From Janthinobacterium sp. Marseille (lineage in GTDB: Bacteria; Pseudomonadota; Gammaproteobacteria; Burkholderiales; Burkholderiaceae_D): a stretch of DNA of 64,000 bases. Location: assembly GCF_000013625.1 (NCBI RefSeq), contig NC_009659.1:434001-498000 (forward strand). Direction: 5' to 3'. Within the stretch, counting starts at the first letter, position 1. Each line of letters begins with the position of its first letter. A program made the translations under genes and the position numbers. Under the pieces are notes generated by a model, which worked only from the letters and a program-made list of their open reading frames with translations, made no database searches and was not told the DNA's origin. Shown here piece by piece: positions 34,650-43,919 of the stretch.

Positions 34650-36059
34650 ATGAGTCATATCCGTCCTATGTTTACTATTCAAAAATCGTTTCAACATGCG
34701 AAGCATGCGTTGGCTTTGTTGGGTTTGACTTGCGGTGTGATGGCACATGTGCAGGCGCAAGGACAGACTGCTGCGGCGGTGCAACCGCGTCTGGCCGATG
34801 CGATCATCGTCGTGGTGAATAATGAAGTCATCACGCGTTACGATTTCCTTGAACGCTACAAGATGATTGAAGCCCGATTGCAAAGCCAGGGCGGCAATTT
34901 GCCACCGCGTGAACAATTGCAGCGTCAATTGCTGGAGCGGATGATTGTTGAGCGTGCGCAATTGCAGCAAGCCAAGGAAACCGGCATCAAGATCGACGAC
35001 ACCATGCTGGATCGGGCGATGGGACGCATTGCCGAGCAAAACAAACTGAGCATGCCGGAGTTCCGCAAACGCCTGGAAGAAGACGGCCTGGTGTATTCGA
35101 AATTCCGTAATGAAATTCGCGACGAGATGGCGATACAGCGCCTGCGCGAACGTGAAGTGGATAACAAGGTGCAAGTGTCGGATGTGGAGATCGATGCTTA
35201 CATGGCCGCACACAATGCGCCTGCAGCCACTGCACCACAGGAATTGCACATTGCGCAAATCCTGATTCGCGTGCCGGAAAATGCCACGCAAAAGCAATTG
35301 GCAGACAGCAAACGCCGTGCGGATGAAGTTGTCGCGCAATTGGCGGCAGGTGCTGACTTCGCCAAGCTGGCAAGCGCCTATTCCGACGGTACCGATGGTT
35401 TGACCGGTGGTGAATTGGGCTGGCGTAGTGCAGAGCGCCTGCCACAATTGTTCGTGGATGCTACCGCGAATTTGCAGGATGGGCAGATTGCACCGATCGT
35501 AAAAAGCGGCAACGGTTTCCATATCCTGAAGTTGCTGGGTCGTCGTACGCAGAGTGTGTTGCGCGCAGATGGCGGTGCTAGCGGTGCAACTGCCGCCGCG
35601 GCACCGGCTGCAGTGAAACAGACGCATGCCAGCCATATCCTGATCAAGGTGAACCAGGTTGTATCGGCGGCGGAAGCGCGCCGCAAGCTGCTTGAGTTGA
35701 AACAGCGCCTGGACAATAAGGCCGCCACTTTCGAAGAATTGGCGAAGCTGTATTCGAACGATTTCTCGGCTGCAAAAGGCGGGGATCTGGGCTGGATTTA
35801 TCCTGGCGATACCGTGCCGGAATTTGAACGTGCGATGGATGCATTGCCGATCGGCCAGGTCAGCGAACCGATAGAATCGCCGTTTGGTTATCATTTGATT
35901 TTGGTCACGGAACGCAAGAGTGATGACGTCTCGCAAGAGCGTCAACGCATGATTGCACGCCAGGCGATACGTGAACAAAAAGTGGAAGAAGCGACGCAGG
36001 ACTGGTTGCGCCAGGTGCGTGATCGCGCTTATGTCGAATACCGTATGGATGATCAATAA
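34650..36059 (+). CDS. surA: Periplasmic chaperone and peptidyl-prolyl isomerase SurA
   Basis: 469 residues: a signal peptide (cleavage near HVQAQG), a SurA N-terminal domain starting LADAIIVVVNNEVITRYD, then two parvulin domains (about 190-300 and 325-430). These are marked by HIAQILIRVPENA with GGELGWRSAERLPQLF, and by HASHILIKV with GGDLGWIYPGDTVPEFE. It escorts beta-barrel proteins such as LptD to the BAM complex. It starts 22 bp after lptD. Confidence 0.95.
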   Translation: MSHIRPMFTIQKSFQHAKHALALLGLTCGVMAHVQAQGQTAAAVQPRLADAIIVVVNNEVITRYDFLERYKMIEARLQSQGGNLPPREQLQRQLLERMIVERAQLQQAKETGIKIDDTMLDRAMGRIAEQNKLSMPEFRKRLEEDGLVYSKFRNEIRDEMAIQRLREREVDNKVQVSDVEIDAYMAAHNAPAATAPQELHIAQILIRVPENATQKQLADSKRRADEVVAQLAAGADFAKLASAYSDGTDGLTGGELGWRSAERLPQLFVDATANLQDGQIAPIVKSGNGFHILKLLGRRTQSVLRADGGASGATAAAAPAAVKQTHASHILIKVNQVVSAAEARRKLLELKQRLDNKAATFEELAKLYSNDFSAAKGGDLGWIYPGDTVPEFERAMDALPIGQVSEPIESPFGYHLILVTERKSDDVSQERQRMIARQAIREQKVEEATQDWLRQVRDRAYVEYRMDDQ

Positions 36060-36086
36060 CAATGACAGCTTCGCTGTTCCCATGCC

Positions 36087-37118
36087 GTGAGTAAGCGACC
36101 GACCATAGCCATCACAAGTGGCGAGCCTGCCGGTATCGGCCCTGAAATTTCAATCAGGGCTGCATGGGAATTGCGTGCCGATGTAAAAAGCATCCTGATA
36201 GGTGATGCCGCATTTCTGGCGATGACAGCTGCCGCTATCAATCCTGCGATACGTTTGTCTGCGCTGTCGCTGCAGGCTGTACGCAATAGCGGTGTACCGG
36301 ATTTTTCCCGCGACCAGATCGCCGTCATCGATTGCCCGCTCGCGGCACATGTGGTGCCCGGCAAGCTGGATGCGCAAAATGGTCGTTATGTATTGCAGAC
36401 GCTGGATATAGGTATTGAAGGTGCGCAACAAGGCTGGTTTGATGCGATTGTCACCGCGCCGTTGCAGAAAAGCACGATCAACGATGCCGGTGTGCCATTT
36501 ACCGGCCATACTGAATACCTGGCCGATAAAACCAATACCGCGCAAGTGGTGATGATGCTGGCCACGAATGCGACGCCACAGCCTTTGCGGGTGGGGCTGG
36601 CAACGACTCACCTGGCCTTGAAGGATGTGGCTGCTGCAATCACCATTGATAGCCTGGCCGGCATACTTGATATCCTGCTCGCAGATTTACAGAACAAATT
36701 TGGCATCGCCAAACCGCGCATCCTGGTTGCGGGCCTCAATCCGCATGCGGGCGAAGGCGGGTATCTGGGGCGCGAAGAAATCGAAGTCATTACGCCGGTA
36801 CTGCAAGCTGCACAAGCCAAAGGTTTTGATGTGCGCGGCCCTTATCCGGCGGATACGCTGTTCCAGCAAAAATATCTGGAAGATGCGGATTGCGTGCTGG
36901 CGATGTACCACGACCAGGGTTTGCCGGTACTGAAATACGCGAGCTTCGGCCTCGGCGTGAATATCACTTTGGGCTTGCCGCTGATACGCACTTCCGTCGA
37001 TCACGGCACCGCGCTTGATCTGGCTGCTGCCGGATTGGGACAAGCCGACCACGGCAGCATGCTGGAAGCGATGCGTATTGCCGCCCAGATGGCGGCAGCA
37101 GCGCGCACATCCTCCTGA
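36087..37118 (+). CDS. pdxA: 4-hydroxythreonine-4-phosphate dehydrogenase
   Basis: 343-residue enzyme of pyridoxal phosphate synthesis that oxidises 4-phosphohydroxy-L-threonine. The start is GTG at 36087 ([21 protein letters not shown]); a nearby ATG at 36082 is out of frame. Metal and substrate motifs are [11 protein letters not shown] and the C-terminal [12 protein letters not shown], together with [13 protein letters not shown]. It lies in the standard surA-pdxA-rsmA order. Confidence 0.95.
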   Translation: MSKRPTIAITSGEPAGIGPEISIRAAWELRADVKSILIGDAAFLAMTAAAINPAIRLSALSLQAVRNSGVPDFSRDQIAVIDCPLAAHVVPGKLDAQNGRYVLQTLDIGIEGAQQGWFDAIVTAPLQKSTINDAGVPFTGHTEYLADKTNTAQVVMMLATNATPQPLRVGLATTHLALKDVAAAITIDSLAGILDILLADLQNKFGIAKPRILVAGLNPHAGEGGYLGREEIEVITPVLQAAQAKGFDVRGPYPADTLFQQKYLEDADCVLAMYHDQGLPVLKYASFGLGVNITLGLPLIRTSVDHGTALDLAAAGLGQADHGSMLEAMRIAAQMAAAARTSS

Positions 37119-37162
37119 TAGAAATAACCGGCCGTTCCGATGCGGCCAGAAGCGTTTAATTC

Positions 37163-37930
37163 ATGAAACATATTCCCCGCAAGCGCTTTGGCCAGAACTT
37201 CCTGACCGACGACACCGTCCTCTATAACATCATTCGTGCGATTGATCCGCAGCCGCAGGACACCATGGTCGAAATCGGCCCGGGCCTGGCGGCGATGACG
37301 CGCTTGTTGCTGGAAGGCGTGCAGCAAATGCACGTGGTGGAACTGGATCGCGACCTGGTGGAGCGACTGAAGAAAAGCTTTGATCCGAAACGTCTGATCA
37401 TTCACTCGGCCGATGCCCTGCAATTCGATTTCTCGACGATTCCGGTCCCTGCCGGTAGCAAATTGCGTGTCGTTGGTAATCTTCCGTACAACATTTCCAG
37501 TCCCCTGTTATTCCACCTCGCCGAGATGGCGCCACATGTGCAGGATCAGCATTTCATGCTGCAAAAGGAAGTAGTGGAGCGCATGGTGGCGGAGCCTGGC
37601 AGCAAGGTCTATGGCCGCTTGTCGGTCATGCTGCAATGGCGTTATCACATGGAATTGATGTTCGTGGTGCCACCGACCGCATTCGATCCGCCGCCACGCG
37701 TGGAGTCCGCCATCGTGCGCATGATTCCATTGGCGCAGCCCTTGCCGTGCGACCAGGCCAAGCTGGAGCAGGTGGTATTGAAAGCCTTCTCACAACGACG
37801 CAAAGTCATACGCAACTGCCTGGCGGGCATGTTTGCCGAAAGCGATTTGCTGGAAGTCGGCATCGATCCGCAATTGCGCCCGGAAACAATTCCGCTGGCG
37901 CAATACGTTGCACTCGCCAATCGCCTGTAA
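37163..37930 (+). CDS. rsmA: 16S rRNA dimethyladenosine transferase
   Basis: 255-residue SAM methyltransferase (KsgA) that dimethylates two adenines near the 3' end of 16S rRNA. It opens HIPRKRFGQNFLTD, as the family does. The SAM site is VEIGPGLAAMT, and the catalytic NLPYNISSPLLF motif and the C-terminal FSQRRKVIRNCLAG are present. Length is normal. It starts 44 bp after pdxA. Confidence 0.96.
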   Translation: MKHIPRKRFGQNFLTDDTVLYNIIRAIDPQPQDTMVEIGPGLAAMTRLLLEGVQQMHVVELDRDLVERLKKSFDPKRLIIHSADALQFDFSTIPVPAGSKLRVVGNLPYNISSPLLFHLAEMAPHVQDQHFMLQKEVVERMVAEPGSKVYGRLSVMLQWRYHMELMFVVPPTAFDPPPRVESAIVRMIPLAQPLPCDQAKLEQVVLKAFSQRRKVIRNCLAGMFAESDLLEVGIDPQLRPETIPLAQYVALANRL

Positions 37931-38017
37931 GCGGAATCCGGTCTTTGCTGCCGCGGGCAAACTCTGCCCGATAGGCATAAAATTGAGACTTTACTTTATC
38001 CATCCACGAGGAACTAC

Positions 38018-38425
38018 ATGCGCCTTCTTCATACCATGCTGCGCGTCGGCGATCTGCAACGTTCGATCGATTTTTATACCAGGCTGCTCGGCATGAAATT
38101 GCTGCGTCAGGTGGAAAACACCGAATACAAATACACGCTGGCCTACCTCGGTTACGGCAGCAATCCGGAGCACGCTGAACTGGAGCTAACCTATAACCAC
38201 GGCCAGCATGAATATGAAATGGGTACCGCTTACGGTCATATCGCAATAGGTGTGGCGGATGCCTACCAGGCTTGCGCCGAAGTCAAAGCCGGTGGCGGTA
38301 ATGTGACGCGTGAAGCGGGTCCGGTGAAGGGCGGCAGTACCGTGATTGCTTTTGTGACAGATCCGGACGGCTATAAAGTCGAATTGATCGAACGCAAGGA
38401 ATGGGCAGGCACGGATAAGTTTTAA
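38018..38425 (+). CDS. gloA: Lactoylglutathione lyase (glyoxalase I)
   Basis: 135-residue glyoxalase isomerising the methylglyoxal-glutathione hemithioacetal. The four metal ligands are seen: H5 in LLHTMLRV, E56 in AELELTYN, H74 in YGHIAIGV and E122 in YKVELIER. The short length suggests the nickel-type bacterial class. The ATG is preceded by GAGGAAC. Confidence 0.95.
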   Translation: MRLLHTMLRVGDLQRSIDFYTRLLGMKLLRQVENTEYKYTLAYLGYGSNPEHAELELTYNHGQHEYEMGTAYGHIAIGVADAYQACAEVKAGGGNVTREAGPVKGGSTVIAFVTDPDGYKVELIERKEWAGTDKF

Positions 38426-38438
38426 GGCAGTGACGGCG

Positions 38439-38460
38439 CATGCATGCACCTGCATGCATG
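38439..38460. repeat. Perfect inverted repeat between convergent gloA and ygjP-like genes
   Basis: CATGCATGCA pairs exactly with TGCATGCATG around two bases. There is no T run; it lies in the 47-bp gap between convergent genes and may act as a simple 3' barrier. Confidence 0.6.
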
Positions 38461-38472
38461 AGTCAAAACCGA

Positions 38473-39375
38473 TCAGAAAATCGGCAGGGTTTCCGGGGCG
38501 TGGTCGCGCAAGGCTTTCTTCGCAGCGACAAATTCGGGGAAGACCGATTGCACCGTGGCCCAGAAGCGCGGGCTGTGGTTCATCTCGCGCAAGTGCGACA
38601 GTTCATGCGCGATCACATAATCGATCAGCGGCAGCGCGAAGTGGATCAGGCGCCAGTTCAGGCGTATCTTGCCATCTGCAGTACAGGAACCCCATTGCGT
38701 CATCGCTGATGACAGCGCAAAGGATTGATAGCTGACGTTCAGCTTTTCTGCATAGACCGGCAGGCGCTCGGCAAAAATCCGCTTGGCTTCCAGTTGCAGC
38801 CAGCCTTGCACCCTATCCTTCAATTGCCGCTCGGCCGCCGCACCGGGCAGGCAGACTGTCAGCTCTTTGGTATCGGCGTTGTAGGCAATCCCGGCCGCCT
38901 GCGTGCCAAGGATACGCAAGGTAATATCATGTCCGAGATAAGGCAGGGTGGCACCATCACGCCATTCCATTTGCGGTTGCAAACGGCGTGCGGAATGTTC
39001 GCGTCTTTCGTTGAGCTTGGTAAAAATCCAGCGCTGCTTTTCGCAAATCGCATTTTCAATCTCAGTCAGCGTCACCCATTTAGGCGCGGTAATACGCAAG
39101 CCATCGTCATCGATCATGAAACCGATGGAGCGGCGCTTGGAACGAACCAGTGTGTAATCCAGGATGTGCTCGCCCACATGCACGCGGCGCTTGCCATGCG
39201 GCACCGGTGCACTTGCGTCGCCATTCGACAGCGGCAAGCTTGGCAGCAATGATCCAGGGGTACGCTCGGGTGCAGGATGATCTACTTTCGGTTGCGATGA
39301 AAAATCGGACGAAAAGAAATCAAGTTGCAGCGCGAGCTGTTGTGGATCCGGCGATGATTGACGTAGCAGCTTCAA
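38473..39375 (-). CDS. YgjP-like zinc metalloprotease (SprT/M48-related)
   Basis: 300 residues. The C-terminal half carries the family core: LSSAMTQWGSCTADGKIRLNWRL region and the HELSHLREMNH zinc motif, then SPRFWATV. The first 65 residues are low complexity and not conserved in the family I know, so the true start could be later, near GKRRVHVGEHILDYTLVRSKRRS. The substrate is unknown. It is the last gene of the miaB-to-plsC run, 13 bp after plsC. Confidence 0.85.
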   Translation of the reverse strand: MKLLRQSSPDPQQLALQLDFFSSDFSSQPKVDHPAPERTPGSLLPSLPLSNGDASAPVPHGKRRVHVGEHILDYTLVRSKRRSIGFMIDDDGLRITAPKWVTLTEIENAICEKQRWIFTKLNERREHSARRLQPQMEWRDGATLPYLGHDITLRILGTQAAGIAYNADTKELTVCLPGAAAERQLKDRVQGWLQLEAKRIFAERLPVYAEKLNVSYQSFALSSAMTQWGSCTADGKIRLNWRLIHFALPLIDYVIAHELSHLREMNHSPRFWATVQSVFPEFVAAKKALRDHAPETLPIF

Positions 39376-39388
39376 GGATAGTCGGCCG

Positions 39389-40156
39389 TTATTGTGTAGA
39401 TTCGGTTTTTTGCGTGCTGGTAGCAGGATAGTCGGCTGGCGAAATCACCCGCATTTCAGATTCTATCCAATTTTCGACTTGCTGCATTAAATCGACTGCA
39501 GTTAATCCTTCCGGCGACATTGGCTTGCCGATGGAAACCGTGACCAGGCCCGGTTTTTTGATGAAAGAATTCTTTGGCCAGCAATGGCCGGGATTGAGTG
39601 CAATCGGCACTACCACTGTATTGGTTTCTACCGCCAGGCGAGCGCCGCCGCCTTTGTAGCGCCCACGCTCGCCGACCGGGATGCGTGTACCTTCCGGGAA
39701 CATGATGATCCACTGGCCATCAGCCAGGCGTTTGCGGCCCTGCACCACGACCTGTGCGAAAGCATCCTTGCCGTTGTTGCGGTCGATAGGAATCATGCGC
39801 AGCAGGCCCAGTGCCCAGCCAAAGAAAGGAACATAGAGCAATTCCTTCTTGAAAACGAACACCAGCGGACGCGACATATTGCACAACAGGAAAATCGTTT
39901 CCCATGCCGATTGATGTTTGGACAGCAGGATCACAGGCTGGTCCGGCAGGTTTTCAAAACCCTTGATCTCATAGCGGATGCCGCACAGGACTTTCGCCAG
40001 CCAGATGATGAAAACGTTCCAGCGGGAAGTGATGTAGTAACGCTGGTTATACGGCAGCGGCGCGGCGAGGAAACAGACCGGCGCCCAGATCAGGGTGGCC
40101 ACCAGCATAATCAGTGCAAACAGCAGGGAACGCAAAAACAAAATGGCGCGTGACAT
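39389..40156 (-). CDS. plsC: 1-acyl-sn-glycerol-3-phosphate acyltransferase
   Basis: 255 residues from the ATG at 40156; a TTG sits directly upstream. It acylates lysophosphatidic acid at the inner membrane. Two N-terminal hydrophobic segments precede the acyltransferase block KHQSAWETIF, an H-x4-E variant of the usual H-x4-D. The substrate motif FPEGTRIPVGERG is intact. It is co-directional with gmhB, 31 bp downstream of it. Confidence 0.9.
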   Translation of the reverse strand: MSRAILFLRSLLFALIMLVATLIWAPVCFLAAPLPYNQRYYITSRWNVFIIWLAKVLCGIRYEIKGFENLPDQPVILLSKHQSAWETIFLLCNMSRPLVFVFKKELLYVPFFGWALGLLRMIPIDRNNGKDAFAQVVVQGRKRLADGQWIIMFPEGTRIPVGERGRYKGGGARLAVETNTVVVPIALNPGHCWPKNSFIKKPGLVTVSIGKPMSPEGLTAVDLMQQVENWIESEMRVISPADYPATSTQKTESTQ

Positions 40157-40187
40157 CAAGTCTCCAGATTTTTATAACAGCAATAAT

Positions 40188-40745
40188 TTAAACGGCGTAA
40201 CTGAGCGCAGGCGCTTTCAGTAAATGATCGACCACGGCGGCAAGGCTGGGATAGCTGGTGGTGCCGGGTGGCAAGCCACCTTTTTCACGGGTTTTTTCGC
40301 CTTTGCCGGTGAGCACCAGGTAAGGCGCGCAGCCAACCACAAAGCCGGCTTGCAGGTCGCGCAATGAGTCACCGATGAGTGGCAAACCTTTCAGGCTGAC
40401 ATCGTAGCGTTTGGCGATAGTGTGCAGCATGCCGGGTTTGGGTTTGCGGCAGTCGCAGCTATCGTCTTGTGCATGCGGACAAAAGAACACGGCATCAATT
40501 TCCGCACCGACCGATTGCGCGGCAGAATGCATTTTTTGATGGATCGCGTTCAGCGCCATGATATTGAATACACCGCGTGCAATGCCAGCCTGATTGGTCG
40601 CAACCACTACGCGGTAGTCAGCCTGGTTCAGGCGCGCTATCGCTTCCAGCGAACCGGGAATGGGTATCCATTCATCCGGTGTTTTGATAAAGGTGTCCGA
40701 GTCCTGGTTAATGACACCGTCACGATCGAGGATAACCAGTTTCAT
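40188..40745 (-). CDS. gmhB: D-glycero-beta-D-manno-heptose 1,7-bisphosphate 7-phosphatase
   Basis: 185 residues from the ATG at 40745, chosen since the HAD motif ILDRDGVIN follows immediately. It also shows NQAGIARG, the zinc-loop cysteines in FFCPHAQDDSCDCRKPKPGM and IGDSLRDLQAG. The enzyme makes the heptose precursor for the LPS inner core. It sits between glyS and plsC, as in other Burkholderiales. Confidence 0.92.
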   Translation of the reverse strand: MKLVILDRDGVINQDSDTFIKTPDEWIPIPGSLEAIARLNQADYRVVVATNQAGIARGVFNIMALNAIHQKMHSAAQSVGAEIDAVFFCPHAQDDSCDCRKPKPGMLHTIAKRYDVSLKGLPLIGDSLRDLQAGFVVGCAPYLVLTGKGEKTREKGGLPPGTTSYPSLAAVVDHLLKAPALSYAV

Positions 40746-40825
40746 CGGATCACCTTTCAGAGTGGCTGGCATACAGCATCTCCGATACGATGCTGCAATT
40801 TGGCGAGGCAGGCAAGCTGTTTCAA

Positions 40826-42928
40826 TCAGGCGGCCAGTTTGGAAATATCGGCAACCTGGTTCATCGCCTGGTGCAGGGTAGCCAGTAAGCCCTGGCGATT
40901 ATTGCGCAGCGCAATATCTTCCGCATTCACCATGACGCCGTCAAAGAAAGCATCGACCGGATTTCTCAGGGCAGCCAGTGCCTGCAATGAAGCGGTATAG
41001 TCGCCGCGCGCAAACGCTGCTTCCGCTTGCGGTTTGACCGTAGTCAAAGTCTGGTTCAAGGCGATTTCAGCAGGCTCTTTCAGCAAGGCTGTATCGACTT
41101 GCGCGGCTACCGTGCCTTCCACTTTTTTCAGGATATTGCCGACGCGCTTATTGGCTGCGGCCAGGCTGGCAGCTTCCGGCAATGCGGCAAACGCGCGTAC
41201 TGCGGCCAGGCGCTCAGCCACATCGGCCAGGCGCTGCGGTTGCAGGGCGAGCACGGCATCGATTTCCTGCGCGCTGTAGCCCTGTTCGCGCAAGGCGTTG
41301 GCGAGGCGGTCAAAAATAAAGTTCAGCAGCGCGCTGCGATGTTCTGCGCTCAAACCATTGAATGGTTTTTCCGCCGCCGTGATCAGGTCGTTGATGCCGA
41401 TGTCCAGCTTGCCTTCGATCAGCATACGGATGATGCCGAGCGCATGGCGACGCAATGCAAATGGATCCTTGTCGCCGGTCGGAACCTGTCCGATGCTGAA
41501 CAGGCCAACCAAGGTTTCCAGTTTGTCCGCCAGTGCGACCACCATGCCAACCGGATTGCGCGGCAATTCATCGCCGGCAAAGCGTGGCTTGTAGTGATCT
41601 TCGATGGCATCCGCTACTGCTGCCGGCAAGCCGTCATGTAGCGCATAGTAGCGACCCATGATGCCTTGCAGTTCAGGGAATTCGCCGACCATATCGGTCA
41701 GCAAATCAGCCTTGGCCAATTGTGCAGCGGTGTCCGCCTGTTGTGCATCAACGCCCAGCTTGCCGGCGATTGCCTGTGCAATGGCGCGTACGCGGGCAAT
41801 GCGTTCGCCCTGTGTACCCAGCTTGTTGTGATAAACGACTTTGTCCAGGCCGGCAACGCGTGACATCAGTGTCTTCTTGCGATCCTGGTCGAAGAAGAAT
41901 TTCGCATCGGCCAGGCGTGGCCGCACGACGCGTTCATTGCCGCCGATAACGGTGCTGGCATCGGCCGGCCGGATATTGGAGACGATCAGGAATTTATTGC
42001 TGAGGCCGCCTTTGCTGTCGAGCAGCGGGAAGTATTTCTGGTTTGCCTTCATGGTCAGGATCAGGCATTCCTGCGGTACTTCGAGGAAGGCTTCTTCAAA
42101 CTGGCCGATCAATACATTCGGACGTTCAACCAGGCCGGTCACTTCATCCAGCAATGCTTCATCTTCAATCGGGGTCAGATTGCTGCCTGCTTCGGCCGCA
42201 GCGCTTGCGAGCTGACGCACGATTTCTGCGCGACGCTCGGCGAAGCTGGCGATGACCGCGCCTTCAGTAGCGATTTGCTTCGCATAGCTGTCGGCATCAC
42301 GGATGTAGACCGGATCGATACCTGCTTCAAAACGATGGCCGTGGGTCGTGTTGCCGGCGTGCAGGCCGAGTACGGAGATATTCAGGACATCGGCGCCATA
42401 CAGTGCAACCAGGCCATGTGCCGGGCGTACGAAGTTGACGGTTTCCCAGCCATCGGCCAATTGATAAGCCATGACTTTAGGGATAGGCAGCTTGCCCAGG
42501 GTTTCTTCCAGTGCTTTTTGCAAACCGTCTGTCAGCATGACGCCGGTCACGACGCTGTTGAAGAACAAGACTTCAGCCTTGCCATCGGATTCGCGTTTGA
42601 GGCCTGCGACTGCGGATTCATCCGCACCCAATGCCGCTAATTTTTTCAGCAGTGCCGGGGTGGCTTTGCCATCTGCGCCGATGCCGACTGCAGCCGGCAT
42701 CAGTTTTTGCATGACGGTTTTGTCGTCGGCTTGTTCCAGTACCTTGGTCAGGTGCACACCCAGGCGACGTGGCGACGCGAAGGCGGTCAGTACGCTGTCA
42801 GCGGACAGCAGGCCTTGTGTCTGCAATGATGCCTGCAGCGTTTGTGCAAATGCCTCACCGATTTTCTTCAATGCCTTTGGCGGCAATTCTTCGACGAAGA
42901 GTTCGAGTAATAAATTTTTGGTGCTCAT
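40826..42928 (-). CDS. glyS: Glycyl-tRNA synthetase, beta subunit
   Basis: 700-residue tRNA-binding subunit of the tetrameric bacterial glycyl-tRNA synthetase. It opens LLLELFVEELPPKAL, contains the HGHRFEAG segment and a degenerate HD-like domain, and ends in an anticodon-binding-like region (NPVDAFFDGVMVNAED). It follows glyQ by two bases, so translation is probably coupled. Confidence 0.96.
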   Translation of the reverse strand: MSTKNLLLELFVEELPPKALKKIGEAFAQTLQASLQTQGLLSADSVLTAFASPRRLGVHLTKVLEQADDKTVMQKLMPAAVGIGADGKATPALLKKLAALGADESAVAGLKRESDGKAEVLFFNSVVTGVMLTDGLQKALEETLGKLPIPKVMAYQLADGWETVNFVRPAHGLVALYGADVLNISVLGLHAGNTTHGHRFEAGIDPVYIRDADSYAKQIATEGAVIASFAERRAEIVRQLASAAAEAGSNLTPIEDEALLDEVTGLVERPNVLIGQFEEAFLEVPQECLILTMKANQKYFPLLDSKGGLSNKFLIVSNIRPADASTVIGGNERVVRPRLADAKFFFDQDRKKTLMSRVAGLDKVVYHNKLGTQGERIARVRAIAQAIAGKLGVDAQQADTAAQLAKADLLTDMVGEFPELQGIMGRYYALHDGLPAAVADAIEDHYKPRFAGDELPRNPVGMVVALADKLETLVGLFSIGQVPTGDKDPFALRRHALGIIRMLIEGKLDIGINDLITAAEKPFNGLSAEHRSALLNFIFDRLANALREQGYSAQEIDAVLALQPQRLADVAERLAAVRAFAALPEAASLAAANKRVGNILKKVEGTVAAQVDTALLKEPAEIALNQTLTTVKPQAEAAFARGDYTASLQALAALRNPVDAFFDGVMVNAEDIALRNNRQGLLATLHQAMNQVADISKLAA

Positions 42929-42930
42929 AC

Positions 42931-43848
42931 TTATGCCGCTTCCTTCTCAATCTGGGCCAGCACTTCGGCGGCATGTTCCGGTTTTGCCATCGGGAAGCCG
43001 AGACGGGCACGGCTGTCCAGATAGCTGCGCGCGACACTGCGCGCCAGGTTGCGGATGCGACCGATATAGGCGGCGCGTTCGGTCACCGAAATGGCACCGC
43101 GTGCATCCAGCAGGTTAAAGGTGTGGGCGGCTTTCAAGACTTGTTCGTAAGCCGGCAGCGCCAGTTTGTTGTCGATCAGGTTCAGTGCCTGCTTTTCATG
43201 TGCACCGAAAGCGGTGAACAGGAAGTCGGCATCGCTGTGTTCGAAGTTATAAGTCGATTGCTCGATTTCATTTTGCTTGTAGACATCGCCGTAGGACAGC
43301 TTGTCGGTCCAGCGCAGGTCGTACACATTGTCGACACCCTGCAGGTACATCGCGAGGCGTTCCAGGCCGTAGGTGATTTCCCCTGTAATCGGTTTGCAGT
43401 TGATGCCGCCGACTTGCTGGAAGTAAGTGAATTGCGTGACTTCCATGCCGTTGAGCCAGACTTCCCAGCCCAGGCCCCAGGCGCCCAGCGTCGGGTTTTC
43501 CCAGTCGTCTTCGACAAAGCGGATATCGTTGGCCTTGAGGTCGAAGCCCAGTGCTTCGAGCGAGCCGAGGTAGAGCTCAAGGATATTCGCCGGTGCTGGC
43601 TTCAGGACCACTTGATACTGATAGTAGTGTTGCAGGCGGTTCGGGTTTTCGCCGTAACGGCCATCTTTCGGGCGGCGCGACGGCTGTACATAGGCGGCAC
43701 GCCAGGGCTCAGGCCCGATGGCACGCAGGAAAGTGGCGGTGTGTGAGGTACCGGCGCCGACTTCCATATCGTATGGTTGTAACAGCGCGCAGCCTTGCGC
43801 ATCCCAGTACTTCTGGAGCGTCAGAATGATTTGTTGAAATGTGAGCAT
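42931..43848 (-). CDS. glyQ: Glycyl-tRNA synthetase, alpha subunit
   Basis: 305-residue catalytic subunit with class II motifs. It opens [29 protein letters not shown] and the ATP-site [14 protein letters not shown] follow. Length is normal. It is located between lnt and glyS on the minus strand. Confidence 0.96.
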   Translation of the reverse strand: MLTFQQIILTLQKYWDAQGCALLQPYDMEVGAGTSHTATFLRAIGPEPWRAAYVQPSRRPKDGRYGENPNRLQHYYQYQVVLKPAPANILELYLGSLEALGFDLKANDIRFVEDDWENPTLGAWGLGWEVWLNGMEVTQFTYFQQVGGINCKPITGEITYGLERLAMYLQGVDNVYDLRWTDKLSYGDVYKQNEIEQSTYNFEHSDADFLFTAFGAHEKQALNLIDNKLALPAYEQVLKAAHTFNLLDARGAISVTERAAYIGRIRNLARSVARSYLDSRARLGFPMAKPEHAAEVLAQIEKEAA

Positions 43849-43919
43849 CTTGTTTGAATTTTTGCATCACCCGGGGCGGGCGAGGGCAGAGTTGCCAAAA
43901 CCCTAGATTTTACCGGGTT

